Shown piece after piece: positions 38,101-53,100 of a stretch of 64,000 bases of DNA. How positions within the stretch are numbered: the stretch's first letter is position 1; each line of letters opens with the position of its first letter. The translations under genes were made by a program, and so were the position numbers. Below the pieces are notes generated by a model. The model did no database searches. It was not told where the DNA came from and worked only from the letters and a program-made list of their open reading frames with translations. The DNA is taken from assembly GCA_900540345.1 (NCBI GenBank), contig UQFK01000002.1, positions 1-64,000 of the forward strand, given 5' to 3'. This DNA is from an uncultured Eggerthella sp. (GTDB taxonomy: Bacteria > Actinomycetota > Coriobacteriia > Coriobacteriales > Eggerthellaceae).

Positions 38101-41100
38101 GCGATGGCCTGGTTCATGATCTCTTCGGTGGTCGCCCAACCAGCGAGCTCGTAACCGTCGCGCTCAACGTTGGTCTTCACCGGAACAGTGATCTTGTCAT
38201 AGGTGTAGACGCGATTCATGGTACCGCCGAAGATACCGTCGTCGCGGTTCAGGTTATTGAGCGTCCACTGACCATCTTTAAGGTCATAGACCACGTCTTG
38301 CTTCTTCGCATCGAAGAACAGCTGGAGGATCGAAGAGCTGTCGCCTTCGATGTAGAGGTTCTGGTTGAACGGATCGGAACGAACCGCGGAGTATTCGAAG
38401 CCTGCCAGGTTGTCGTAGACGATGAAGTAGTTCACGCCATTTGCTACCACATGATCGGCGCCAAGCGTGTAGGCAATGCCCATAGCAGCAAGCTCTGCTG
38501 GGGTCTTCGCGACGAGTTGCTGGCCAGCGGTGCCCTTCACAGTGATGAGGTAGTCACGCAGGTTCTCTGGCGGCACGATGTTGCCATCGGGGCCATCGAG
38601 CACATTGCCATCCGCATCGCGATAGAGGCGGTTGCCGTTCTTGTCCACTTCAACGTTGGTCTGACGATCGGAAAGGGTCTCGTAGCGTACCACGGTGTAT
38701 TCCACGCCGTCAGGAATAGCGGTGTAGAACAGATAGATGATCGAGCCGTTGTTGCCACCCAGAAGGATAGAGTTGCGTGAGCCCATCACGGGCAGCGACA
38801 AGTCAAAGCCACGAATAGGCTCTGTGCCGGTCCTGAGGAAGCCTTGCGAGAATTGGTATCCAGCAGGGGGAGTAATCGCATAGCCTTCGCCCAATGCCTC
38901 TTCGTGGTAGTCGCTGCCCATGCCCCACGAGCGAACAGGATTAGTGGGGTCGTTGAAGTCAATCGTATCGCCGTAGACACCGGTGAGCACACCGTCGTCG
39001 TTAGCGGTTGGGAAAGTGATCGGAACACGCTGGAGCGAGCCGTCACCGTTCTGGACCCAAACCTCGACCGTGTAGGTGGCATCGGTAGCACGCCATACTG
39101 CATGGAGGGTATAGACCCAGTTGTCGCCTACCTTTACGAGGTAGGGGCTTACCGTGCCGTAGTTCGGGTCGGTATTCAGTTCAGGCATCGTGAAGATCGC
39201 ACCTGGAGCATAGAAGCCTTCTGGGGTGAGCGTGCCATCCGAGAGGCGATCTGCTACCGCGATGGAGTTCGTACCGATGGTGTTCGAGCCTTCGTTGGTG
39301 ATGTACCAACCGATGAATTCATAGCCTTCGCGCTGTACATCTGGTGCAGTCGGAAGCGTGGTCTGAGAGCCGGTCTGCATCGGACGAGAGGTCTGACCCG
39401 TGAAGGTATCGGACCAGCTGCCGCCGTTACCCAGATCGAACTGGAGCACACGCGGGTCGCCAACGTAGTACAAACGTAGCACGGTGGTGCCGTCGCCCTT
39501 GACGTAGAGCTCGTACCAGTTCGACTTCACTTCCGTGAGGATGCCGTCGACATAGATCTGTGCAGATTCAGAGAACGTGTAACCGGGGTGCCCATGCTGT
39601 GCCGGGATGAAGAGTGCCGGATCGGCAAAGACATAGGTACCCGCGGTCACACCGGATATGGTGAGAGGTTCGCCTTCCGCGAGGGTTGCGTGATGCTGGC
39701 CGTCAACGTAGTAGTGCTCGACGGTGTAGGTGGTGCCGCCTTCGATCGCCTCGAAGTAGATGCGCAGCACGAGCTTGCCATCGGCCGTGACGATGCCGGT
39801 CAGCAGTTCGTCAGGATTGCTGTAGTACTGATAACCCGCCGGAGCAAGGACACCCACGTAGCCGTCGGGCACTGCGTCGCCGGGGTTAGCGATAACCATG
39901 AGGGTGCGCCAAGAATCGGTAGGAGCACCGTTCTTGTTGTATTCGCCACCGTACTTGAGCGAGTCGAGCAAGGTAGTCGTGGTGGTAGAAGGATCGTTGG
40001 GGTTACCTGTGTTGGTAACGTAGCGCTCCACCGTGAAGAGCATGTTGGGGTCTGCTTCGTAATACAGACGCAACACAAGGCTACCGTCGGCCTTTACTAC
40101 ACCAGACTCGACTGCAAGCTCGAAGTCAGGCATGTAGAAGTAGCCTTCCCACTGGTCGAAGTAGTACTTCACGCCGCCGGAGATAGGCGTACCAGCGATG
40201 TTGACTTCGGCCACATAATACTGGCCCTTGTCTGCATCGAAGAGCACCTTCACGTTTGAGTTTGCCGGTGCGCGATAGTTACCGCTCTCAGTCGGCTTCG
40301 ACGTGAAGTTCAGTGTGCCGTCGTTGTTGATGTAGACGACCTTGCCATCGATGACTTTGTAGCGCTCGACGGTGAACGTGACCGAGTCGATGAGGAAGTG
40401 AGCGGTGAACGTGTGACCGTCGTATGACAGATAGGAGCCATCGATGCGCTGCGGGAAGAAGGTCGAGCCCATCAAGGAGACACCCTGTGGGATGTTGCTC
40501 GTAGACCATGCATCAGAGCCTGGGATAGCAGAGCCGTCGGCAGCGATCCACAGACCGTCGTCGCGCGTCCAGTGGCTGAAGCGATAGCCTGGGTTCGGCG
40601 TTGCATAGACTGCCTGAGGCAGACCAGTCACTGGCTCGAAAGAGTCGTGTGAGATAGAGACATTACCACCATCGGATGGGGTGAAATCGTATTCGATGTT
40701 GATCGGAGCCTTCTCGCGGAAGATCGCGTAGAAGATAACCGACTCGCCTGCTTCGAGGCCTTCTGCTGGCAGTGCCCCACCAAGCGTCGGAACGAAGGTG
40801 AGATCGGTCGAGACCGGAGGCACACCGCCTTGGACATCGGAGAGATGCGTGAACCAACCGAGGAACTCATAGCCATCGGGGATGGTGACCGTAGAGCCTT
40901 GCGGCTTAGCGGTCGGGCCTGCTGCGATGAGCTCGAAGGTAGGCTGGGTCGAGCCGTAGTCGCCATTACCATACGGATCATAGCCAGTATGCGGCAAGTC
41001 GATGACCTGGTAGCCGATGGTCGCCACGTCGCGCGGATCGAGCAGGTAGTACAGGTTCAGTACAAGCGCCTGATCGCCGCGACCGATAACGCCGGTAGCA

Positions 41101-44100
41101 GTCTGGGCTGAAACATCTTCTGCGTATGCCCAACGGAAGACACCATTAGTAAGGTAGTCCTCCCCTGCCAGGATCTGATCGAGGAAGTAGCCGTTCAATA
41201 CGATGTTGCCATCGTCGTCGATCTGGTAGAGGTGATACTTCTTCACCGTCTGACCGTTCTCGACCACTTCTTCATAGCGAACATCAACACGGGTGCCATA
41301 AGGACCGGTCTGAGTCTCAGTGAGCTTCAGATCGAAGGTGAGGCTGCCGTCGGTCTTCTGGAAGTAGTGGTTCACCGTGAAAGGAATGTCGGGAAGCGGA
41401 CGGATGACTGCGGTGTAGGTGTGACCATCCTTAGCCAGCGGATCGGTTGGATCGTAGAGGATCTGAGCACCAGCATGACCAGCACCATAACGAGGCGGCA
41501 TGAAGGTGGTGAGCGATGGACCAGCGCCGGTGATGAGGTTGTCGAAATCGCCGTCCACAGCCCAACCAATAACTTCATAGCCTGGCAACAGACGAACCTC
41601 TGTGCCGCGTACAGTACCTGTTGAAGGTGCGACCGTTTCCTTGTCGCGAGAGAGCCATGCATGCTCAGGATCGTTCACTTCGTACCTGATGACGATGTCC
41701 TGGTCCTCGGTGAAGATCGCGTAATACGTTGCTTCGGTCCACACGCCGGAAGATCCCGGAGGTGCACTGAAGGTAGCGGTCTCGCAGACCACCACACCGT
41801 TCACATCGACCCAATGCAGGAAGTGATAGCCCTGACGTGCGATCGCGGTGATGGTGATAGGGCGATCACCAAAGACGATCTGACGATCGCTATCCAGCCA
41901 ACCGCGGGTCTCACCCGAGATGGAAGAAACGTAGAATTCCAGCGTGTCGTAGGACTTCTCGTACATCTTGCCGTCAACAGAGACTGCAGGGTTGTAGACG
42001 TATTCGGTCTCGCCCGTTGCACCGTTGAACCATTCATCCCTGAAGCCAGAGACCTTTACGACCTGGTGGCCGTTGTAGTCGTAGTACCAACCGTGCAGGC
42101 CGTGATACTTACACCAACCAGCGCCTTCCTTGCCGTCGTTGCCGCAGCCAGGATCATGGGTGGTGGGGTTACCGAAGTCGGAGACGATGTAGCCCGCACC
42201 CGTGGTGTTGGTCGCTTCAGACTTGAAGGTGAGCTTGACGGTAACCTCGTCCCAATGCGCTACGAGCGTGCCACCCAGACGAGGAACAGGGAATGGGGTG
42301 CCTAGTGCATAGAACTTGCCGTCGTAGTCCCAACCGACGAGCGTATAGCCTGCCTTGGTGACCGTGTCGGCACCAGGGAGCGTGATGTGCTGATAAGGAA
42401 TAAGGTTAGTGCGATCGTCGAGCTCGGTGGTACCCGGAACTGGCGTGCCGCCGTTGACGTCGAACTTGACGGTGACCGGCATGCGAACCCAGTTAGCGGT
42501 GAGCTCGAGGTTACCGCGGATCATAAGGGCACGTTCGACCTCTTCGACCGTCTGATAGAAGCTGCCGTCGTTGCCGATCCAGCCATCGAACATGTAGTTT
42601 GGATCGTTGGACTGCGGCATGGTGCGGACAAGTGCACCCTTACCATCGCCATAATCGAGCGGAGTGGTGAAGGTAGGATCGATGGGGCCACCAAGCTTGT
42701 CGAAGGCGATCAGGTGATCGCGATCAGCACGCAGGTCGGTCGAAACGATCGTATTTTGAGCCCAAGCGCCATAGTCGCCAGGCTGATAAGTCAAAGTGTA
42801 GAGCTTCTCCCAGATCGCACGGACGATGGTGTTGCCATAGACCGTGATGGAAGAGATTTCGCCTTCCTCAGGGAAGGTGCCTGTGATCTCCGTGCCATCT
42901 GGCATGGTGACCAAGTAGTTCCAACCAGCGAACACATAGCCGGGGTTCGCGTGGAGACGCAGGTCATCTGCGTTGGGATGTCCGAGATACGGTACGGACT
43001 GAGAGAGCTTCGGATCGCCATCGTGAAGGATAACGCCGTTAGCATCGGTGATAACGCCACCAACGTTGTCGCCAGAAGTCAGGAAGGTGACGTTGTATTC
43101 CTGAATACGCCAGACTGCATAGAGGTCGACGTCCTGGCCAGCAGGCAATGTCGTGGTGTACTTAGGACCGAACAGCGCCTGGTTCTCGTAGAATTCAGCG
43201 CCCATTGCCTCGATCTCGGCCCTAATGGCATCTGCGTCGAAGTCCTTGTCGTAGATCTTGCCCAGCGCAACAGTAGACCAGCCCACGAATTCATAACCGA
43301 CCGCATTGTATTGGTTTGGTGCGAGCGATACCTGGGTTTCGTAGGCCATCTGCTGAGTAGGCATGGTGCCCGAGTTCAGCTCCATACCACCGAAGGCAGG
43401 AATATTGGGTTGTGGCGGGTCGTTGCGATGGAAGTTGATGACGAAGTCGCCTTCTTGCCAGACCGCAACGAGATAGAGGTCGCCATTTTCGGTAAGACCA
43501 TTCAAGGTGTCGGAGAGGATGATCGCAGAGAGATCAGCGCTGCGGACGATCTCGCCGTTTTCGTTACGCATGTAGAGCGGTGTGCCGTCGGAAGAGGTGC
43601 GATAGACCACATGACCGTTGATGTCACGCTTAGGCATGCCATTCTCGATCTCTGCGAGTGCCCAACCCATGAAGGTGTAGGTCTGACGCTTGGTCTCGGT
43701 GACGACCGTGATGGATCGCGGAAGGCCGTTCTCCATGCCGTTGTAGGTAGGAATGCCCTCGCCAACCACTGCATGAGTGAAGCGGGTCTCCCCTTCTGAG
43801 CCATTGCCGTGAGCTGCGTCATGACCGCTGTCTTCATAGAAGTCGCCATAGATGCCCTCGAAGTACCAGACATCGCGTGCGTCTGACCAGTAAGCGCTGA
43901 AGATCGTGTTGCCTTCAAGCTTATAGTTGAGCAGCTCTTCAGGGCTGAGCGTGATCTCTTTGTAGGTAGTGGTGCCATCTTCGTTCTGGATGGTGACGTG
44001 TGCGACCCAGTGATGGAGCGCCTTCTTGTAACCTGGCGTAACGATGACCTCGTCATAGCGAGCCGGATCGCCGGTGTAGACGACCTGGTTCGTAGCGCCC

Positions 44101-47100
44101 GTTACCGAACCCTGCGTCTCATCAGAGGACTCGAAAACCACATTGACCTTGCGTGGTGACCACACTGCGGTGAAGGTGACCACGCCACCATCGAGGTTGG
44201 AGAAGTTCTGATACCACGCAGCTTCATATTCGCCATCCATGCTGGTGACGGTATCGCCCTGGCTTGCGGTGCCTGTGACGATCCACTTCAGGAAGTCATA
44301 ACCTGCGCGGAAGAAGCGGTTGTTTGCATCGAAAAGCTGGTCAAAGGAGACCTGAAGCTCGAAGTAAGGCTTGCCATCGTCGTGGTAGCGCAGATCGACG
44401 CTGGATGCATACTGACCCAGAACATCGTAGTTATCGGTTCCAGCCTCGAAGATGACCGTGTACTTGATCGGATCCCAGATCGGAACGAAGTTCACATGGT
44501 GGTTCGGCATGACGAAGTCTTCACCGAAGCCGACCTTAACCCAGTCGCCCAGCGGCGTCTGGTACTGCCAACCGACGAAGTTGTAGCCATTCTTGTGCGC
44601 ACCGTGGGTAGCAGCGAAATCGAGCGCTGTTACCGTGGTGTTGGTCTGGTGGGTCTTGTCGTTGAGTTCGTCGTCGATCCAGCCGAGGAAGCGATCGTCA
44701 AAGAAGTCTTCCTGACCGTCGAGATCATAGTGGACGTTCCAGCCAATGTTGACCCAAACTGCCCACAGGGTAACCTGAAGCGCATCGCCATCAGGCAGAT
44801 TGACGACCGTGTCCTGATCAGGATAGAGCTTGATGTTGTGATCTGCGAGGTACTGATCAAGTTCAGCCTGGCTCATGAATGCCGGCAGCTGAGTCTTGGT
44901 CCAGCCCATGAACTTGAAGCCTTCACGCACGACGCGATCGGCGTTCGGGGTCAGGGTAACGACCTCGTCGAATGCAACGTTTTGATCAGGCAGCTTGCCA
45001 TAGTCTGCGTTGTTAGACTCGAAGACGATGGTGTACTGCTTGTAGAGGAAGCGTGCGAAGTATGACGTACCGTCAAGCCATGCCTCGTCGGGATTCTTCG
45101 TGGGGATGAACAGTGGCTCGGTGCCCACGAGGTTGCCGTTAGCATCGTACCAGCCCATGAAGGTATAGCCCGGAGCTGCGATCGCAGTAGAGCCTTGTGG
45201 AACGCCATCGGATGCCGAGATCATGTAGTCGCGCGGGTTGGTGACGCTACCGCCGTTGCCGTCCACGAAGTAGTGGATGGTCGCGTAGCCTGGGACAAAC
45301 CATGCATAGAGGATAAGGTCAGTGATGCCTTCGTTCAGAAGGATGTCGCAGATGCGCGTATCGTCATAGACGCGCTGACCCTGCGGGATATCGCCTGGTA
45401 CGGTACCAGAGTTGTCTGCCGTGTACCAATTGTTGAAGGCATAGCCTGGCCAGACCGGATTTTCTTCTGGGATGAGATGATCGTCTTGCCAGTGGAAGAT
45501 CTGGACACCGATGTAGGTACCGCCGCCCGTTGCATAGTGAACGCGATATTCACGGATGGTCCATACCGCATAGAGCGTGACGTTAGCTTCTGGCATCTCG
45601 AAGTCGGTCCAGAGGTTGCCATATTCGTCGTAGCCTGGGTAGGCAACAATGTGGTTTTCTGCATCTTCAGGAGTGAGCGCCCAGCCCTCGAAGAGGTAGC
45701 CGATACGGTCGATCGCATCGCCTGTAGGAACTTGAACGATCTCGCCTGCGCCAACGGTGAGGCGTACCGGGTCGTCACCTTCCTGACGTGGGAAGCCAAA
45801 GTCGTAGTCTTCCTTCCACGTGCCGCCGCCATTGAGATCATAGGTAAGCGTGAAGGGACGATACCACTGTGCGGTGAGGATGATGGTGTATTCGCTATCG
45901 TCGATGAAGCCGAGGCTCGTGATCGGGTCGGCAAGGTAGTCAGCTGCCGTGATGCGGTACTTGCTACCCACGATGTTGCCATCGCGATCGAGTGCGGTGC
46001 GTACCCAGCCCACGAAGGTCCAGCCTTCTTCGCCCATTGGCAGGCCATCGATGCCAAGGCCACCCTTGTAAGGATATTGCTCGGCTGTTGCGCCTGCAGG
46101 CAGGTCGGTGTACATGGTCTGCGTATCAGGATCGATCACGTATGGCTTGAAGGTGCCATGATCACCTGGCAGGTAGACCACGATGCGCGGGCCGCCCCAA
46201 ACAGCAGCGAATACGGTGTTGCCGAGGATCTTGATCGAAGAAGGATCGTCGGTGGAGCCAGTGATGATCTCGCCATCGACTTCCATGGTGTATTCCCAGC
46301 TGACGAGCTGATAGCCTTCGCGCTCGATCTTCATGCCTTCGGTGTGCGCATAGTCGCCAGTCTTCACTTCCTGCGGGTTCGGAATGCCCGCGATCGTACC
46401 GCCAGCAGGATCGAAGGTGACCTTGTTAGGCAGTGCGGTCCATACCGCAGTGAGCGTGATGATCTGGCCATCGATCGGCGTGAGGTTCAAGATGCCTTCT
46501 TCGTCATCGAAGGTGAAGACTTCGCCGTCGATCGTTGCGATCCACTGGTAGAAGATGTAGCCCTCGCGGGTCATCGTGTTCTTCGGCAGATAGGTGGTAG
46601 TGCCGTAGTAAGCGCGGATGTCCACCATCTCTTCAGCGTGCTCGACATCAGGAGCACCTGGCTGGAAGCGGATGATGTAGCTGTTCGCAACCCAGTGAGC
46701 GTACAGCGTTACGTCGCCACCTGGCATGTAGTAGAGCGAACCAGGTTGAATGACGTCGGTGCCATTAGGCTGAGTGACCCAGCCATCCATGGTGTAGCCC
46801 GTGCGGACGAAGGTCATATCGTCTGGGAGGCGGATGGAAGAACCAGCCGTGATCGGATAGACCACGTTGCCGTTAGGCTCATAGGTCACCGGAGGCTTAG
46901 CTACGCCTTCCCATGGGTTAGGCTGGCCGCCATTCTTGTCGAGGGTGAGCGTGAACTCCTTGCCCTTCCAGATTGCATAGAGGGTGATAGTGATGCCGTT
47001 CACCGAGGTGAGATTACGGATCTGGGCGCCATCTTCATAGCGAACGCCTGAGCCATCGGCTGCTGTTGACCAACCCATGAAGTCGTAGCCCACACGAGCC

Positions 47101-50100
47101 ATCTGGCCTTCATTGAGCGGCAGGTTGCGGGTCTCGCCGTAGTCGACCTCGAGGGCCTCGATACGACCGATACCGCCGTTGTTAGAGAACTCGATGAAGT
47201 ACTGGTTTGGCTCGAATACCGCATAGAACTTGAAGTGGTTCGGGTCGCCCCAGTATTCGCCGGTGGTGTTGTATTCGTTCTTCGTCGGTGCGAAGGAAAG
47301 CGACGTGGAGAGCAGCGTGCCATCGGCGCCGTACCAGCCCACGAAGTGGAAGCCGCTACCTGTCATGGCTGTTGAGCCCTGTGCGGTCAAGGTCGAGATG
47401 ATGTTGATGGTCTCTTCCTTTACCGTAACGCCGCCGCCTGCGGTCTCCTTGAATTCACCGCGCTCGTCGATGATAGCCGGGATGTACTTGATGGTGGACT
47501 TGTTCTCGAGCCACTTCGCATAGAGCGTGATGCCTGGCTCGAGCGCAGTGATGTCGTCAAAGCCCTGGTAGCGTGCAAGCGTAGCATACGGCGAGGTCGA
47601 AGAGACCTTGTCGATGGAGTCGTCGAACTTATCGCCATACGGGTCAACGATGTACCAGCCATCGAAGGTGTAGCCCATCTTCTTCGGGATCGCTACGCCA
47701 TCGGTGGTGTTGCGATCAGACCAGCCGATGCCCTTCTTGTCGGAGACAGCAGTGCCGCCGTTGGAATTGAAGTGGATCGTGTAGTAGAGGCGCTCCCAAA
47801 CCGCATAGATGTGCAGGCCATAGGATGCCAGTACGCTGTCGCCTGGCTGCCAGATGACATCGCCGGTGGGGCTTGAGGTGTAGCCGATGAACTTGTAGCC
47901 GTCACGATGCATGATGTCGTCAGGCTCAGGCAGCACAACGCCACGGCCCGTGTTCTGGACTGCTGTTGCATAGGCGTTGCCTGGCGTCATCGAGAAGGCG
48001 CCTGCAGCAGCAGGATTTTCAAGCGCACCGTTGGAGTCGAGCTTCCAATCGCCGCCGTTGGGGCCGAGATAAATGGTGACCTCGGAAGGTGCCCACATCG
48101 CGGTGAAGGTGTAGCTGCGGTTGGTGATGTGCGTCGGGAATGCTTCAGCGACATAGACGTTACCGTATTCGTCGACGTAATCGAAGTTATAGTGAGCGCC
48201 CGAACCATCTGCATCGGTCCACATCCAGCCGAGGAACTGGAAGCCTGGGGTGCCCTTGGGGTTGTTGATGTTCTTCGGGTTGGACTCAGCCGTATCGAAG
48301 AAGGTCGGATCGAGTGCCGAGCCACCTTCCTGGCCACCAAAGGCAGGAACGTAGGTGGGGTTACCGGTGAGGGTCGGCTGCAGGTCAGTGAAGTAGGTCT
48401 TGTTGTCTGCCTGCGGGAAGGTGCCCTGAGCGCCTGGCTCGTAGACGACGATATAAACACGACCCGGCGTGAAGTGCGCAACGAAGTGCATGATGCCCGT
48501 TACCGCGACCTTCTTCACGTCTTGCGTGATACCGGTCTCGATCGTGCCATCTTCATGCTCGATGGTATAGCGCCAGTAAGACAGATAGTAATCTGCGTCG
48601 ATCTGCTCTTGAGTCTGCGTGAACGTCGGCTCTTGGTTCGATGCTACGAAGAAGTCCTGCTTGACCATGATGCCCAGGTACGGATCGTAACCTGCGGGCG
48701 GATGCATGGTCGCCATGGTCTTAGAGTCGTCGTCCATCTCGAAGTAGACGTTGTAGGCATCAACCTTTTCCCAACGTGCGTAGAAGACCAGGTTGTCGCC
48801 ATCCATGCCCAGATTCTCGACGATCTCTTCGTCGGTGTAGAGGATCGGAGCATTCGGGTTCAGGCTGCGCGACCAACCGATGAACTTATAGCCGTTGCGG
48901 ACGTATTCGTTCTTCAAGAGTTTGGTCGGTACATCGTAGATGAGCGTCTGGACCGGCATGGTGCCGCTCGCGTTGTCTGCACCACGATAGTAGGTAATGG
49001 TGTAGGTAGAAGGCGTCCACTTGTCGAAGAGGTAGATGGTGTCGCCTTCGATCGACGAAAGATCGATGTTCATGATGCCGAACTCGTCGAAGACATGGAT
49101 ACCATCGGCGGTCTGCCAGCCAGCGAAGGTGTAGCCTTCACGAACGAGCAGGACTTCGCCGCGCTCGTTGGTGATACCGCCAAGCGTCAGGTCGACACCG
49201 AAGGTCTTGACCTGGTCAGCAGGCAGCGTACCAGTTGCTACATGGCCACCGTGCGTGCTGAGCGTCCAGTCGTAGACGATGTTGTACTTGATCGGCTCGA
49301 AGTGTGCCGTGAAGGACTGCTCGAGCGGCCAGAAGCCAGTATCAGGCAGCGTCATGCGCAGGATCGCATCGGTGGTGAGCAGCTGATCGGAGCCCGAGAT
49401 GGACCAACCGACGAACTTGTAACCGATATCGGCGATCGCACGCATCGGATCGATCGCAGAAGAGATGGTGGTGTAACCCTTGGTGATGGTGATCGCAGCA
49501 TTGCCTTCCTGACCAGGGATCGCCACGGTACCGCCGACACCTGCGATCCAGGTGACGGTGATCTTCTGCGGCTCCCACTGAGCAGTGAGCGTGATGGTCG
49601 CACCATGAGCTGCGAGGAAGTCAGCGATGTTGTCGCCTGCTGCGAGGAAGCGAGAACCTTCCGGACGATCCTCATTGCCAGGCTCGTTGGTGATCCAGCC
49701 GGTGAAGACATAACCATCGCGCCAGAAGGTGGTGGTGTCGCCAGCGGTCGGAACGATGAAGCCAACGCCATAGACTGCCTTCTGGTCAGGGATGTTGCCT
49801 GCGCCCTGACCCTCGCCCGGATCGAAGTGGATGATGTATTCGTTCGGAGCGAAGTTCGCCGTGAAGACAGTCGGCAGCCACTTACCATCCACGAAGGAGA
49901 TGGAGCGGATCTGGTCTGCGGTCAGGACGAAGTTCGTGAAGACATCGCCGGTGCGATCGTTGGTCCAACCAATGAAGTGGTGGCCCTTGCCCACTGCCGC
50001 GACGACATTGGTCACTGCATCGCCATCAGAGAGCGGAAGGGTCTGCTCGGTCACGGAAACGGTGCCGTGCTCTTCACTTGGCTTGAACTCGAGCGTGATG

Positions 50101-53100
50101 TCGCCTTCTGCCCATTCCACGTACAGACGGATGACGTCTGCTACGTTAGAGGAAAGCGCGATGTCGCGAACGCGGATTGATCCTGCATTGAGCTCAGTGA
50201 TGAGCGTGGAGCCATCGGCGAACTTGATGCGATCGCCATTAGCGTCGAGCGCATACCAACCTGCGACCTTGTAGCCCGTACGCTTGACCTGGTCACCATC
50301 GTCTGGCAAGAGGTTCGCGTCGGTCCATGCGAGGTCGGTCTTCATGTTAGGCGTGTAGACGGAGCCTGGTGCGACGTACTGGATGGTGAAGCCCTTCTCA
50401 GGTGCCCACAGCGCATAGAAGGTATCGATGTAGAGTGCATCGTTATCGCCTGCACCATACGGTACGAACAGACGGGTAGTCTGGTCTTTCTCGTCGAAGT
50501 AGATCGAGCAGGTCTCGCCCTGAATCGAACCATCTTCCATGATGTGCGTGAGATAGAAGCTCCAACCGATCAGGTTATAACCAGGACGGGTGAACTCTTG
50601 GAAGGTCGAAGCGTCGATGACATATCCATTCGCAGGATCGTAGATCGAAAGACCTGCCTGCGTACCATCGAAGAGCTGGAAGGTGTCGCCGATCTTCATG
50701 CCGGAAACTTCCAGATAACCGGTGGTGATGTCCTTATCGGAGCCTACGACAGATTCAGAGGTGCCGCCCGTGACGTTGCCATCGGTATCGATGACAAACT
50801 TGACGGTCGCATCAGCATCACGATACCACTGTGCGTAGAAGGTGATCATGACCGACTCGTCGTCGCCATAGTCAGGAGCAGTGTAGGTATAACCCCAGGT
50901 GAATTCCTGACCCTGGGTAGGCTTGCCGTTCTTGTTCGTTGGCGGGTTAGCTACCGTGTTCCAGTAGAGCAGCTGGTAGCCCGGAAGCTTGTATGCATCG
51001 TACTTGGTGCCATCGGGGAAGAGCACATAGCGGGTGCCGTCTGCTTCCTCGACGAACTCGATGGACTGGCCACCTTCCAAGAAGATGTTCGGGATCTCGC
51101 CTTCAGCGTCGTTGGAGTTTGGATCGAAGTTAACGAACGTGCCGTAACCGAACTCCCAGACGACGATACCGTGGTCGTTGCCGCCGTTGGTGTAGGCATA
51201 GAGCGTCTCGAGGCTGCGGTAGGTGGAGGTTTCCGGAGCGGTGTTCAGAACGAACATGCCCTCGGTAACACGGTTCGAGCCCGAGTCATACTTCGGATTG
51301 TCTTCGTCTTCTGTTACTTCTTTCGCAATCCACGCACCGTTGTTGTGGTCAGGGATCTGAGCGATGAAGCTTGGATTTGTGGTAAGCGAGGTGCCATTGT
51401 CCACGATGATGCGCTTCAAGTGCGAAAGCGTTGAAAGCGCATTGTCAGTCTTGATCTTTTCGGGGGCAAGCGACCAACCGCGGATGTTGATCTCGGTCAG
51501 GGTGTTGGTGTTCTCGAAAAGGCCAGCGATGCTCGAGCAGTCATCCATGTAGATGCCCGAACCGTCGAAGGTCTCGAGGTTTGCAAAGAAGTCCTGATTG
51601 ACGATGTATTGCGTGTAGGTTGCCGTGCTCTTGCCCGGAACATACTCGATATGATCTTGCGAGCTGTAGGTGAGGCCTGGGTTCTCGTCGATGTAGTTAG
51701 CTACGTCATCGAGGTTGTCAAAGACCAGACCATCGGACGTGGTGTAGATGGTAACAGTAGTCTCGGTATAGGTCTCGATGTCGTAGGACTGCGTGCCGTT
51801 GTTCTGGAGGCCTGCACCTGCCACAGTGGCAGGACGTGCGGTGAGCACCTGAATGCCTGAGATATGCAGGTCGGAGTCTTCGTACGAGAAGTAATTATTA
51901 CCTGGCAGGCGCAGCCAGATATCATAGTCACCCGTGACGGTAGGCTTAAAGCTGTACCACTGGCCAAGACCACCATCATAGAGGTCGCCAATGACATTAC
52001 TGGAGAGCGTTGACGTATGAACGACCGTACCCTTCTGGTCAGCCGTGCCATCCTTCTCGATCGTGAGCGTGATCGAAGGCGTAGTGGTATGACCATCGGC
52101 GATGTTGGCCTGGTTGTTTTCCGTCGCTTCCCAATAGTAGTTGTAATAGAAGTAGTAGGTAGTGCCCGCCGTGAGATGCAGCGTATTGCTGTTCTTGAAC
52201 GAGCCGTCGCCGTCTTCATCCTTGAACGTGAGCTTGGTGCCATCGACCGTCACGTCATCAAGGTTTTCAGGTGTCCAGGTCGAATCGCCGGCAAGCGAGT
52301 CGAATTGCTTGTCGGATGACGAGAACCACTGGTTCAAGGTGAGCGGACGCCACTGACCGATGGTGGCAACATGCTTCACCACGCCTGCAGGGACGATCTT
52401 CTCCCAAGGCAGCAGTTCCTTGGCGCGGTCGATATCGACGGTCAGATCCTCAGGCGGATAGCCCTTGTCTGCACCGATAACCAGCGAGTTCGGCTTAACG
52501 ACATAGCCATCTTCACGGGTGTGACCCTCTTCAGTGTAGTACCACCACAAGTGGTCGTTACCGCCAAAGCGTCCGCCCATGAATTCTTCGTCGAAGATAT
52601 AGGTGTAGCGGCCCTTGGTATTCTCGTGGTGCTTCACCACGTCCTTGCCCGAGCCGAACCAGTCGCCCACTTCGCGGTCAAGTTCATCGACCGGGAAGCC
52701 TGCGTTTCGTTCGTATTCGAGCCAAGCGCCCTTCACCTCGCCTTCATACGTTCCATCGGGACCGAATACACCGATGTTGTTGTCGGTATTAGCATAGACT
52801 GCACTGCCCGTGACATTCGAAACCTGGCCACCAGAGATATAGGCTTTCCAACCGGCCTTGTTGACCGAAGCGTCAGAGGTGAAGGTGATCGTGAGCACCT
52901 TGCAGTTGAAGGTGTAGCTCTTACCAGCGAATGCCGTGCCGCCCAGGCGACCCGAAGTAGAACCGGTGCCGGTTGGGCTTGCAGATTCAGCGTTAGCCCA
53001 GATCTGCACGTAGTCGTACGTGGAGTTCTCGGTCGCAGAGCGCGGATCGAAGTAGATCGTGATCGGGTCTGCACCCGTTGCCGTGATGGTCCAGGTCTGG

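Noticed and set aside
47907..50180. Plus-strand open frames of several hundred codons inside the giant gene (also 13718-16021, 27294-29366, 45195-47051)
   Set aside because: Same register and composition artefact as above; the minus frame has clear repeat domains.
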